Positions 23,780 through 35,351 of a stretch of DNA of 64,000 bases are shown here, piece after piece. Below the pieces are notes generated by a model. The model made no database searches. It had not been told where the DNA came from and was given only the letters and a program-made list of their open reading frames with translations. Source of the DNA: Antitrichia curtipendula (Eukaryota > Streptophyta > Bryopsida > Hypnales > Leucodontaceae); contig OX579635.1 of the NCBI GenBank assembly GCA_951230915.1, forward strand, positions 20,274,001-20,338,000, given 5' to 3'. A program made the position numbers and the translations under genes. Each line of letters opens with the position of its first letter. Positions within the stretch are counted from its first letter, which is position 1.

Positions 23780-25102
23780 CTAGTGGTCTTTTTCCGTAAA
23801 CTTATTTAGTGCTCGGTAATTCACGCACACTCGCCACTTTCCTTCCTTTTGGGGTACAATCACCACTAGTGAGACCCACTCTGTATTCTTCACTTGCGTG
23901 ATAAAAACCCCTTCTAATAAACAATTCAGCTCTGCTCTTAGCACGTTCATTTTTTTAGGTGTCATGCGCTTTTGCCTAGTTTGTACGGGTTTAGCCTCTA
24001 GTATCAACTCAATTTTATGTTCTTCTAAGGTGATCGCCGGAAGGTCGCAGTGTCTGGATACAAAGAGATCAGAAAACTCGATAACTAGTGCTTCTAGCTC
24101 AATACGTTCCGACGAGGTCAATGTGGGTCCGAATTTAAGCTTGCTCAAGATCTCTTCCTTTCTTGAGGGCACGACTTCAGTATCTTCAAGATGTTGTATG
24201 GAGTGGCCCACCACTTGCGGGAGCACATCCACAGCGTACAATTCGGCCTCTGAGTCGTCTGATTCATCGTTGCTTGACAAGTCTGAGCCCCATGAAGACT
24301 CGTCTGTGGCGTTCGTGATGTCATCTTGTGACGTTCCTTCTGACGAGCTGGAGTAAGAATCCGACACGACTTGGATGCTGACACGATTGAATGCCGGGCC
24401 AATCTTCATCTTGCCTTTTTTCCAATAATTCACAGCACGTACTTGCCGTAGCCATGGCCGGCCCAAAATCATTGGATATCCTCCCTTGCCCGTCGATATG
24501 TCCAAAACATGAAAGTCTATCTTTACTGTCACTCCATTCACTGTCACCGGTACTTGACTAATGAGACTCAGCGACCTGACGCACCTTTGGTCCGCGACCT
24601 TGAGGCGAAGAGACGACAACTTGTTTGGCGTCAGACCAGCATCCTCTATGAACCATGACAAAATGATGTTCACTACCGCACTGCCATCAAGAAGGCACCC
24701 TCCAACATCATGACCATTTATGGTGGCTTGTACTTGCGGTGATTTAAGATCTCCCTTTGCTTTGTCCGCAACGTTAACCTTGACTATAGACTTGCGTCGA
24801 CGTACATTGATCCCTTGACAAAGCTTGCGACGTAAAGATGGACACTTTACAACCAACTGCCCAACTGTGATGTTTGCCGATTGTTTTCCTAAATCCTGCA
24901 AGATCAAATATTCACTTTGACCTTGACTCAACAGAAGGTCGTGGATTCCAATTTTCCTTTGTCGCGGTCTCTCTCTTTTCTCTGGTCGTCGGCGCTTGTC
25001 TCTATGTTGATCAACGTCATCTTTCTTCTTCAGTATGTCCGGTTTGTCTTTAGCAAGTCGACCTCTCTTGGTGTTCATCACTTCGGGGTCAGTTTCTTGC
25101 AC
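23780..25102 (-). pseudogene. Gypsy protease and RT N-terminus
   Basis: A basic stretch at residues 25-50 is followed by a retroviral-type aspartic protease. The active-site region is GGCLLDGSAVVNII (Asp139), and the C-terminal part is PMILGRPWLR. After an acidic linker the RT begins: LLEGVFITQVKNTEWVS, then VVIVPQKEGKWRVCVNYRAL. The frame stays open for 440 codons, showing recent decay elsewhere. Confidence 0.9.
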
Positions 25103-25120
25103 TCTACTGTTGCCAATAAT

Positions 25121-25880
25121 CTAGAGCAGGTTTACCTCAGCAAGATGAGCCTTTGGAATTTCAGAGGGTGCTTTTGGAATTTTTGGGCAGGCACTTTTAT
25201 AATGCCCCCTCTTTCCACAACCATGGCAGATGACAAATTTCACCGAACGAGGTGTGTTCGGTCGATTCTCTGATGCTGGACTTTTCAAGCGATTGTTGTT
25301 GCCTTGTCCCTGCAGTAGAAATAATTTTAGGTTGTGCATATCTGATATAAGTTGAGTTATCTCAAGATCTTTAACTTTTACTTCTCTTTTGATTTCGGTG
25401 ATTGGGGTAGCTACTTGAACTGGTCGGGACACCACAAGTGTGATCGCCATTGTGACAAGTTGTGGCTGCAATATACTTGTTAAATTCATCTCTTTCTTTT
25501 GAGCTAGCATGAGGGCACTTTCAAACATGGCTAGCTCCTTCCAAGCAACAATCTCATGGATGGCCGGCTTAAGGCCACTGATAAAACTGCGTAGAGCCAA
25601 AGCTTCGATGCTTCTAATACTCGCGGCTGTGTTCTCTAGGCTCTGGGTTTGAGCATTGTCTGAGCTGGTAGGCACGCCGTTCAAACTCCGCTGGATACGA
25701 GATTGGAGCTCGCAAACACGCTCGCTGAATTGGCGGATGCTTTCACCATTTTGTTATTTGATCAAACTCAAAGTTCCAAGGAGACTCTGATAAGATTCTC
25801 TCTTCTGGAATTCAAAAATTAGCGCGGTTGTCAACGCCTCCATCCGACGGCTGCAAAGCCTGCGTTCTTCACTTTGATGA
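25121..25880 (-). pseudogene. Gypsy gag fragment with CCHC knuckle
   Basis: The zinc knuckle ICHGCGKRGHYKSACPKI (C-x2-C-x4-H-x4-C) lies near the gag C-terminus. Upstream, a capsid-like part has LALRSFISGLKPAIHEIV. In the same frame the coding signal goes on to about 25880 (ESIRQFSERVCELQSRIQ), interrupted by a stop near 25757. It ends abruptly at the inverted segment, so the N-terminal half of gag is missing. Confidence 0.85.
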
Positions 25881-25881
25881 T

Positions 25882-26181
25882 ACAATGAATTTTGGCATCA
25901 TCCCCAACCTTTCATCCTTTCTCACATTTATGTGCACTCTCCAAACCAACTAGGAAGAACCGCCAGGTGGTTGCCATTCTTGGCACATCATGCGGTTTGC
26001 CTTCTTCATAAGGAGGGTGTTAGCTAGAAGCCATAGTAGAGGAAGACATAGGAAAAATATGTAGGAGGGCACTCAAGGATATACTTGTGATAGCTTTCGA
26101 TATAAATAAAAGGGAATAAAATTATATTGTGAAGAGGTGTGTTAAATTGTGTGTTTTCATCTGGTTCCGTTGTCGGGACTC
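25882..26181 (+). repeat. Inverted 3'UTR-PPT-LTR-PBS segment
   Basis: Its first 275 bp are the near-identical reverse complement of 21074-21350: the gypsy 3' UTR, polypurine tract AAGGAGGG and LTR (26018-26159). Unlike the left copy it then continues into TCTGGTTCCGTTGTCGGGAC (26160-26179), which resembles the primer-binding site CTGGCGCCGTTGCCGGGGA of plant gypsy elements. UTR-PPT-LTR-PBS is the order found at the shared LTR of two tandem elements or in a one-LTR circle. Confidence 0.85.
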
Positions 26182-27425
26182 AAGAGAATTTGTCAAAGGG
26201 TGAGAGCCGTGCCAATTTAGATAGTAGCATACGAAAAAGGTTCATTGGATTACTTAGGTTGAACGAGTATATTAGGAGTAGTGTCAACAACATTATGTGC
26301 TACACACATCCTTCTCGAGCGGAGATTTTTGGCGAGGAAGTGGATGAGCTGACGCTAGGCGAAGACAGAAACAACGGAGAGAATTGATTACCTTTAACAA
26401 AAGCCTTCCCACAAATGTACTAAAGACGCATAATCCCTCCTCCATTGTTGGAATAAAAAAGCCACATTCAAAAGCTACACGTGCAAAGACTAAAAGTGAA
26501 TCACCTTCTCCAAACTTGGTGTTTTCAAAAGCATTACAGTATAGTTGCAAAGAAACAAAAGCTATGGAGTAAAGGATGGAGTGGAAAAATAAACGAAGCC
26601 TACATAGAAGTATAGAAGGTATGTACCAATTCCTCAAGAAAGAATTAAAAAAAGGAGGAAAAATTGTGTTCAGTTGTATCACAACTTGTCTACATTCTGG
26701 GAGCGGTTCCCAGTAATTGCATTTGTTCTTGCTGCTTGGTTGTAGCACATTGCTTGCAAGCAACTGCATCCTTTTCCACATTCACAGACTTTGAGGTGAA
26801 TAGGAAGGTCTCCATCATTGCTCATGCAAGTTGGTGCATTAGATTAAAGGCTCACCTAGAGAGAGTGAAATTGCACCATTATTAAAAAAAAAAATTATAT
26901 TACAAATCGGTTTGAATTTTGGAGTTGTGCTACATGTGGCTAGCATTGATTAGGAATTGTAGAACATTGTAAAGAAGAGAAAATTGAAAATGGTGTGAAC
27001 ATTATAGAAGACATGCACAACAATGGTTTATCTCTCAAATTGTTATACAATTTTGTATGCAAAACCTTGCAATTTGGATTGATGTTTTGAAAAAAGCTAG
27101 ATTAGGTCTATCAATTTGGTCACAAACCTGCAACTAGTGGAGCTACAATTGGGTGATCTAAAATGTCTTCGAGTTTTTGAGTGTCTTCTAGGTGTCTAGT
27201 TGTCCGTTATCCATAATTAACTAAAGTAATCTTGAGCTTGTACAATCCCTACTACTAAAGGTCACAAAATCAATCACTTTGGGTATTATTTTGGCGCTAA
27301 GGTCCAAACCAAGAGTTATTATAGATAGAGAAAGGTCAAATGCAAAAGTAGGGCCTCTAATGCCGAAAAAGATTGGATTGGAGTTGATCACATGTATCCA
27401 ACAACAAATCCTAATGGTATTCTAG
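26182..27425 (+). other. Possible gypsy leader, no gene
   Basis: Follows the primer-binding-site-like sequence in plus orientation and would be the 5' leader of a second gypsy copy. The short frames at 26139-26387 and 26293-26781 have no recognisable domain. Confidence 0.35.
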
Positions 27426-27930
27426 GTGACAATCCCACACATGGTGCAACAAATGTTTAAACAGATGGCTGCAGCACTACAACATGCGTCTCCTTCAAAA
27501 GCCACAAGGGCAAATGATCATGCCCACAAAAAGATAGAGAAATACAATAGCTTTGAATTTGGGAGTAAAGAGTCGAAGATTGCCAAATCCGAAAAAAGAT
27601 ATTTGGCAACAAAAATGGGAAGGTGTATAAGTGGTTTGCACAACTTTGTTTGGTATTCCAAAGTAAGTTGCGAGCCTATTTTTGTGATGAAGATAAAGTA
27701 GCTTACACCCTTTCTTATATAACTAGGACAACACAAAATTGGGCCATGCCAATCCTTCAAGCCCTTAACAAAGGGCGCAAGTTTGACTTGCTAGTTAATT
27801 ACAATGCATTATAGGAAGCAATTATTGTAGTTTATGGTGATATCGATCAGAGAGGTAACGCCAAAGATCACTTTGGAATAATCAAGCAAATGGGATATCA
27901 ATCATTACAAAAAATATGAACCTTGTAGAA
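27426..27930 (+). pseudogene. Decayed retrotransposon gag
   Basis: Translated pieces around 27623-27930 read FQSKLRAYFCDEDKVAYTLS, then NWAMPILQALNKG, and after a stop VVYGDIDQRGNAKDHFGIIKQ. This order (membrane-distal helix, KVAYALSYL-like, W, then F-GD-D--RNA---L) is typical of capsid domains of Ty3-type gag. Several stops show it is dead. It may belong to the plus-oriented LTR at 26018-26159 or to another element. Confidence 0.65.
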
Positions 27931-28230
27931 AGTTGTTTGACTTTCAATCTTGGTGCACATACAGGGAAATTTATTTTATTTTTAAATAATATTTTTAAAT
28001 AAATATTATTTTAGAATTTAATTTAAAACTAATAATAATAATAATAATTTTAAAATTGCTAGTTTGATAAGGCATTAGTAGTCCTTGTCATATTTTTAAA
28101 ATAAAATAATATTAATGTTTGATTAAATAATTTAAAAATATATATATATTTTAAATATATTTTTTTGTTGTAATTGCATTGCTACCATACAAACTTGCAG
28201 TCCTCTGCAGGCTTGAAAATTTTCCTAATG

Positions 28231-28344
28231 CAATCATGGATATGGTTCTCATGATGGCTTTAATGTATGTGATAGTGTAATTCAATATCTTATGACAAAA
28301 TAATGACATTCAAAAGAGTATTCATGGAAGGCCCAAGGTGATTT
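28231..28344. repeat. Left arm of perfect 114-bp inverted repeat
   Basis: This is the exact reverse complement of 28943-29056 with no mismatch. The arm runs directly into the assembly gap. See the finding on the gap. Confidence 0.95.
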
Positions 28345-28544
28345 NNNNNNNNNNNNNNNNNNNNNNNNNNNNNNNNNNNNNNNNNNNNNNNNNNNNNNNN
28401 NNNNNNNNNNNNNNNNNNNNNNNNNNNNNNNNNNNNNNNNNNNNNNNNNNNNNNNNNNNNNNNNNNNNNNNNNNNNNNNNNNNNNNNNNNNNNNNNNNNN
28501 NNNNNNNNNNNNNNNNNNNNNNNNNNNNNNNNNNNNNNNNNNNN
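28345..28544. other. Assembly gap (200 N)
   Basis: Exactly 200 unknown bases, a placeholder length. True size and content are unknown. Confidence 1.
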
Positions 28545-28942
28545 AATTCCTTTTTTTATTAACTAGTGCTACACCTAGTTCTAAATTTGAATGCAATCCT
28601 ACTTTTGAACAATTGAACTTCAAGGTTCTTTAAACTAAATTTTCACATCTAATAAAAAATCTTGGACCATTGGATGTAGAAAACTTGTATCACATTTGGT
28701 GTACATCAAAATTGCCTTCTTTAATATCACTGATGAAATCACATTATGATACATGCTTCTTTATCATTTGCATCAAGATGTGGTTTAATCTTTTAATTTT
28801 TTGAAATATGCATGGAATTTACATTTGTTAGATGATCCTCTTCTCCAATACCAATACATTTTACCTCCACAAAATGATTGAAAATAATTGATTGATGGAA
28901 TCACCAAATGTATACATATGCTTCCATATATTACTTGCAATC

Positions 28943-29056
28943 AAATCACCTTGGGCCTTCCATGAATACTCTTTTGAATGTCATTATTTTGTCATAAGAT
29001 ATTGAATTACACTATCACATACATTAAAGCCATCATGAGAACCATATCCATGATTG
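28943..29056. repeat. Right arm of perfect 114-bp inverted repeat
   Basis: Exact reverse complement of 28231-28344. Similarity ends at both outer edges at the same base. The inner edge cannot be tested because of the gap. Confidence 0.95.
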
Positions 29057-29689
29057 ATTGATAAATAATTTTATATTTTTTCATCTTTTTTACTTTTACC
29101 TCTATAAGGACAATTTTTATAGTAAGTGTTCACCAATACCAATATACTTCTATAAATGGTTTTCTTTAATAGCCAAGGTATATAAAAAAAAAAATTTATT
29201 TATTATTTAAATGATTGTGATAAAAAATCTGATTGTTTATGATCAAGCATTCATCTAGAACTAATCAGGGTTCTTGCATGGTACTTATTATGTTCTCACA
29301 TAAATAGTTTTGTTCTCATTTAAGTATCTACATAATTAAAATGAATCTAGAAAGGATCTTCTAATTAGTTGTTTTTTTCCTCATTTTATGTTATTTTATT
29401 TTTTCTATCTTGTGTTATCAATAACTATACATTTTGTTGATAATGTGGTGAAACATGTATGAATATCAATGTTTCTACTAATTTCAGAATGTTGCAATAT
29501 TGCATTTGCAATATCATTGTTTTTAATTTTACATTTAATAATATATTATTTACTCTTTTTTCACTTATAGTATATTGCAAAGATTTATCAACAATGCTAT
29601 GGAACCCTTCTAAAGTAAGTTTTTGATGGGGACCACACCACAAATACACAAGTTCATTTCTCTCCTATAGAATTTATCCACTTCAAAAT

Positions 29690-30140
29690 TATTAGGTACC
29701 ACACATTTTTACATATAATTTAAATGTTTGAAAGTTATTTCAAACAAGATTTGCATATTTTATGACAATGGATCTGGTAATAATTTTTATGTGGGTTGGA
29801 AGTTTGATATTTTTTATATTCTAGGTTAAAATATTTTTTGAATATAGAATTTGTAAAGTATAAGTGCATAGTACCACATTTAACTTTACAAATGACTTTC
29901 TTCTCCTATGATTATTAACACGCAACCCTTAGCCATTTTCCTTCCATAGTTAAGCTTCAAATATTTCTATGCTCAATATATTTCACACTTTTGACCTCAA
30001 TCCAAAAATCTTTTGCATTTGGATCTTCCACTATAATAAACACTTAAGATTATTAAATTAAAAATATTGTGTATATGGTATCCAACTATAGAAAAATAAT
30101 AATTTCAATTAGATAATGTAATCTCTTTCACCCATTACAC
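29690..30140 (-). repeat. Repeat Y, copy with the unfilled TTAA
   Basis: Reverse-strand relative of about 19040-19112 plus 19692-20070. At 30053-30056 it holds the single TTAA at which the other copy received the 575-bp element. Non-coding. Confidence 0.75.
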
Positions 30141-31559
30141 TACACTTATAGTTCAAGTACTATCATTTTATATATTTAAAATGTACATTGACTAATAAGA
30201 ATAACAAGACTATTGCATTTCATTCTTTATATATGCTTTAGATCAATATAAAAAGTAAAAGTATGTTGAGGTAGGCTTGAGGTAAAGTAAAAGAGTGTTG
30301 AAGTGATCTTGAGGTCTATCTTGATTACAACTTAATATTCTTGTACTTTTTCATTGAATTAGAATTAAAATAAGGAATAAACTCTCCCTTGCATTGCTCA
30401 CTACTCTCTTCTTCATACTCTATTTTTCTACTTCCTGCCATTGCTCCCCCTTCCAAGCTAACAAGAACAAGCAACAATGAAGCCCAACAAAACATATCCT
30501 CTCATATAAAATATATATAATCAACAAGTATGGAAGGATGGCGTCCTATAATTTCCAGAGCCATTTGTGTCATAACCATGCTCCTTTTGTCCCTTGCCAA
30601 ATCCATGCTAGACCACATGTTTGTGGCCAACCAATTTTGTTGCCAATGGATGACGATGCTCTTAGGATAGGAATGACTGGGATGTCTATACAGCCATAAA
30701 GAGCCTAAGAAGTATAGGGCTTGGGCATCCCATTTCCCTAGCTGTATTTTGTGGATATGAGTGGCAACTAAAAGCATCGCCACCATGGGGTAGCCAAATT
30801 CCTACAGCAAAGAGGCTTTGGCTTGCTCATTTGGCCAAGCAAGCATACAAAATTTTCACAATGCCATGCCATGTGGACCCTAAGATCATTAATGTAAAAG
30901 CTAGAAAAGTAGAATGTGGACCATTAATATAAAAGCTAATTCTAATTTTAATTAGAGATCCTTAGTGATTGAGAACTACTCCACTATTCCACTACTCTAT
31001 TGATTTGTTCAAATGAATTTATAATGTAATATTTCTCCAAGACCTAGTATATTTAATCCCTCATTGCCTAAGGGGACCAAAAGTGTCCTCATATAGTTTC
31101 AAATCCAATTCAAGGTGGTGTAACCAACCATTTTTTTTTGTTTTTAGGAGAAAGCTAGATTGGCTATACATGTACTCCCTTTTGGAGCCCACCTGGCGAG
31201 GCTTCTAGATTTGTCAAGGAAATGAGGTGGCGACAATGAATTGCATAGAGGGTAGATTTGGCTCTATTGGACTAAAATTCACAGGTCCTACTGGCATTGA
31301 GATGAATTGTTTTTTCTGCTGAAATGGTGAAACCCTGTAGAGATGCAGATATTTTTTGGTACTACAAAGAACAACATTCATGCCAAAAAGGCAAAGGGCC
31401 TAAATTTTGTGATCCAATCTAGCACATTGTACATTTCTTATAGAGAAATTGGCAATGTCAACATGAAAAGGATACATGGAAGAGTAAAAAGTAAGAATAT
31501 AAGTTTATAATATAGAATTCCTCTTGATGGACACAACAAGACGTGCAAAGGTCCATTAC

Positions 31560-32261
31560 TCAAGATACAAACGTAAATCCTAGAACATGCTTGGATCTAG
31601 AATCACAAACTTCAGAACTAAACTCACAGCCTATAACAAGAATCTGTTGCAACCACCCATTGGTCAACGCATTAGCATAGGAAAAAGTTTCTAAAGTAAA
31701 CACTTTCTGTGAAAACATGCCTACCACACATTCTAAATATATATGCCAGGCATTTTGTAGCTTATTCTTAAGACAGGCTAAGGAGCTGAAGCAATGCTCA
31801 TTTTTCACGGCACCCAAGATTTGGACAATAGCAACTTGTGCCAACTTGTAAAACTCTGAAAACACTTTGACCTTTAGAATTGTACAAGAGTCAAGGGAGC
31901 GCCAAAGATGGGTGAGTGGATTCATGTCAAAGGAAGGCTCCATGTGCTTCTTTGAATTATTTAACACTGCTAATTTGAACAACCTTTGTTGGACCTTTAA
32001 GCTATGCCGATCTAAGACAGGTGCAATCAAGTTCCTAACTTTGTCATTTTCCACCAACTTGGGCTCAAATTAAAAGGACATGAGAACATCCAGGTGTCTG
32101 GGGAAGGTCTCCTCCACATCAATTTGCAACCAATATTGCGGGTAAACTTTCCCCAAAGCATCCATAACTTGGTGAGAAGGGAAGCGAGCTTCGAGCTCCT
32201 TGACTAGTTGTTTGGTTGCACTTGCAAAAGACGACTGAGTCACAGAACAACCGAAGTACAC
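31560..32261 (-). pseudogene. hAT transposase C-terminal dimerisation part
   Basis: Minus-strand frames 32261-32070 (VKELEARFPSHQVMDALGKV, then YPQYW) and 32057-31560 join by a small frame break. The second holds FYKLAQVAIVQILGAVKNEH, then CFSSLACLKNKLQNAW, the C-terminal dimerisation signature of hAT transposases. A protein-like tail with SQKVFTLETFSYANA follows to the end. Confidence 0.85.
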
Positions 32262-32799
32262 TTGACAAAGTCGGCAATCAATATTGTAATTCTAAAATTG
32301 ACAATCTTGTAAATTTGACACAACCAAATGATAACAAGGGCCTGAAATTCCTCAATCCATTATCTTTTGAATCCCACAATACAAACTCTAAGCTGAATCA
32401 GATCCACAATTGCATATAATATAAACAACAATATAATTCAACTGACCGATCATCTTTTGTGATTGTGCTCATGTGTCCATTTTGTCAGTCAAAAATTCCG
32501 AGTGTGAGATATTTTCACCAACATTTTGGATTTATATTTCGTTCATTTTCCAAATAATGAAAACTTTTATCTACCACAAAACAAAAGGTAATCATTCAAA
32601 CACTATTAGATGTTCAAAGGTACTTTTAAAATGCGGCTGGACCCAAATACAAGCTCTTTCTTATCCGCTCACACATATGTTAACTTTGCCCTTGCATTGA
32701 GTAAAGTAGAAAATAAAGAAGCCTAAACTGGAAGACTATAGAGCGACAATCTTTCCGATGCACAAGGATAGACAAATAATTGAACAAGTACCTGTGCAC

Positions 32800-33600
32800 T
32801 CCAACTTGACAGCACCAACCAAGGACGAAATTATGTCATGATCCACATATACGTCTGCATGCTCTGTCCAAATCTTCTGCCCATTAGCCACAAAAGTAAG
32901 TTGCATAGATTGGTTGTTCATGTCAAATATCCACTTTATGTGGATTTGACTGTGTGAACAATCGAGTAGGTTTTTAAAGGCCCCAAATTCATCTACTGTG
33001 TAAGAGATGCTCTTGTCAACGTAAAGAGTAAACAATTGCCCCTCCGCAATTTTCAAGGCAGCTACAAAATCACATACAATCACATCACATTTTTTAGCAA
33101 TGGTAACAAATAAGTCTACTGTCTCCAATAACAGCATGAGGGTTGCCATTCCAAGAAGTGTATACGGATCCAGCAACAAGCATAAGCATTTTTGCAAGAA
33201 AAAGCCAAAACTTAATGTTAAATTCAAACTCTGAAGCTGGAAATAAGAGCTGAAAATAACTAGCAGGTACAACACAAAGTGCATGTGTGACTGCTTGCTC
33301 AGTGGACAAATTTGGTACCCTTCTACTGAAATAGGGCTACAAAACAATAGAGAACTTCCTCGACAAACCTGCAGGTAAATCAATCTAACCCTATTGTAAC
33401 TTAAAACTCTTGCTGCAGCAACACAACGCACCTGTTGCACACTTCTACTGCACCAACAACCCTCATAGTACTTAAAGCATTGTGGCAAAGCATCCACTAC
33501 TTCAAAAAAAGCAATTCACTTGGGAGTAGGTGAGTACCTTTGCCGCATCATTTTTGGTGGAGTCAGACTTCACCTTTGCCAACAGAGTGCGGTAGTCCGG
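32800..33600 (-). pseudogene. hAT transposase middle part
   Basis: Frame 33190-32800 reads DLFVTIAKKCDVIVCDFVAA, LKIAEGQLFTLYVDKS, AFKNLLDCSHSQIHIKW, a region found in the middle of plant hAT transposases. Further upstream, 33600-33530 reads LLPDYRTLLAKVKSDSTKND, in phase with 34172-34210 once the 563-bp MITE is disregarded. The piece in between (33200-33520) is poorly conserved and may be an intron. Confidence 0.75.
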
Positions 33601-33608
33601 CAACAGCC

Positions 33609-34171
33609 TCGGGGGGTGCACTTGTGCTACTACAACAAACCACGTGCGGACAAGTGGTTTCTAATAAACAATAATTTCAACCTAAAATTTTGAGCATTGT
33701 TTAATAATGACTATAGATTTCTATTGCCGAAATTTCCAACCCAAATAAAATGTAAAATGATTTGTAGAAGAGGTTGAAAATGAGCTAAAATGACATGTTT
33801 TTCAACTCAAATAATTATAGAGAACACATTTAGATGACCATTGAATCAATTTTCAACTCAAAATGAGCTTTCAACAAAAAGTTATTGTTAGGAATTTTTT
33901 GTTCATTTTTTAGACAATTTTTTCTTATATAATATAGGGGTGTGAAAGTTATTTTTCAGTTCTACAGTGTATCTTTTTACTTCAAAAATTTGTAACTAAT
34001 TATTATTAACAAATAAAAATATCAATAATTCAAAATATAAACTTTCAAAGTAGGAAAATATATTCATATTTTTTATTTTTTATTTTATTTAAAATTCAAA
34101 AAGTAAATAGGGAGTCCAAAGTTTTGTTCGCACGTAGTTTCTAATGGACACTCTAAGTGAACTCCCCGTGC
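33609..34171. mobile_element. 563-bp MITE inside hAT transposase
   Basis: Direct repeats CAACAGCC flank it (33601-33608 and 34172-34179). Its ends are inverted: CTCGGGGGGTGCACTT against reverse-complemented CACGGGGAGTTCACTT, with a further inverted match AAACCACGTGCGGACAA / AAACTACGTGCGAACAA. The 8-bp duplication makes a hAT-type MITE likely. It splits the host transposase between TRWVSLLEPLC and LLPDYRTLL. Confidence 0.8.
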
Positions 34172-34513
34172 CAACAGCCTACACAAGGGCTCCAAGAGCG
34201 ACACCCATCTTGTTGTAACTTAAAAAAGTGGCTTCAATTTCTTTGTCTCCATAACTTCCGCCAATTTTTGGTACTTGCACAAGCGCTTAGAACTCTTGTT
34301 GAAATAAGCATGTATCTTTTGGATTACTTGCTCCACAATGCCAAAAATTGGTACAATAAACAACGATTTGGTTGCAAGGTTGCAGCGGTGTGCCATGCAA
34401 TGAACCTTTGTACAAAAAGGAGCAAACTTGGTCTGTAGTTGCGTTGTAACACCACTTTGAGTACCCTGGAAAACACTGATGTCATTAGTGCCAAAACAAA
34501 GCAACCTCTTCAA
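34172..34513 (-). pseudogene. hAT transposase core fragment
   Basis: Shows KVHCMAHRCNLATKSL, the His/Cys core motif of hAT transposases, then EVMETKKLKPLF, and after a frame change TRWVSLLEPLC. The order agrees with the BED-like part upstream (34959-35351) and the dimerisation part downstream. Confidence 0.85.
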
Positions 34514-34958
34514 AATCTCCTAGAAGATGAAATTGGCCCCAGACTCCATGGCCTTCACAATGAGCAAGGTCAAAGTGTCTGCAACAGATCCATCCACCCA
34601 AACACTAGAGAGAAATTAGATGAGGGACCCTAGCATAGTTCTCAACAACGTACGCATGAATACACAATCAACTGTCATTATCTATAGACGTAACTTCATC
34701 ATACGTAATAGTGACAAATTAAGTCGCAGATAATTTTTTCTTAATGGACTCCTTCACTTGCAAGGTCATAAATTCAACCATCTTCCAACTAGAGCTATAT
34801 GTTTAATGCATTCATGAGAGATTTGGAACATTCAAAAATGTGTACAGCCCTTGCCTCTCTTTGTATTCCAATATTGGACGGCTAGAGGAGAGGATTTGGA
34901 AGATTTTACTGAGCTATACAATGTTCTTGGACTTGGTTGTGGAAGTGGTCACATTGAC

Positions 34959-35351
34959 CTATTGGAGAACGGAAGCAGGTTGTCTTGTAGCAAAGTGGCA
35001 TAGGTTGATCTGATGACGGCATGTTTTTGAAATATCCCATTCACATGCCTTCACCTTGAACTTCGGCATGTCAAACGCGGCCTTCTTTTTGCCCTCATGC
35101 TTCATGAGCGAAACCCACTTCATGCCTAAAATCTTTGGCTTCTTTTTTAACGTAGTACACACCTTGCATTTGACAAGGTGCACTTGACCGTCATTTCCTT
35201 GTATCGGCTCCGCCCATATTAGCTTCGTAACCCACTCGTTCCGGAATCGCCATGTGCGATCATAATTCAACTTTGGCTTCTTGGGAGGAGGTACTTCATG
35301 GAAATCATTGTCACTCTCCATCTCGTCCTCTCCATCAAAAAAATTGACCAA
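34959..35351 (-). pseudogene. hAT transposase N-terminal zinc-finger part
   Basis: A 130-residue frame with an acidic start, PPPKKPKLNYDRTW, then WVTKLIWAEPI, VKCKVCTTLKKK and SLMKHEGKKKA. The C-x2-C followed by a distant His resembles the zinc-binding N-terminus of plant hAT-related proteins. It directly precedes the other hAT pieces on the same strand, so it is taken as the N-terminus. Confidence 0.75.

Larger units (their letters stand above)
21074..25880 (-). mobile_element. Defective Ty3/gypsy retrotransposon
   Basis: Reading right to left on the minus strand it has gag with zinc knuckle, protease, reverse transcriptase, RNase H, integrase, polypurine tract and 3' LTR, the Ty3/gypsy order. 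Stops and frameshifts split it, and several catalytic residues are lost. Its 5' LTR and leader are missing. Instead gag is cut off near 25880 and abuts an inverted 3' UTR-PPT-LTR-PBS segment of the same family. Confidence 0.9.

Noticed and set aside
21074..26159. Reading the inverted LTR pair as TIRs of a DNA transposon
   Set aside because: The content is gypsy pol, and the repeats contain a polypurine tract and TG...CA LTR borders; the TIR view fails at the right copy, which continues into a primer-binding-site-like sequence.
28282..28623. Frames running through the N gap
   Set aside because: They consist mainly of unknown bases and are artefacts.
32736..33497. 253-codon minus frame as an independent gene
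   Set aside because: Its second half is hAT transposase sequence and it lies within the borders of the hAT element.
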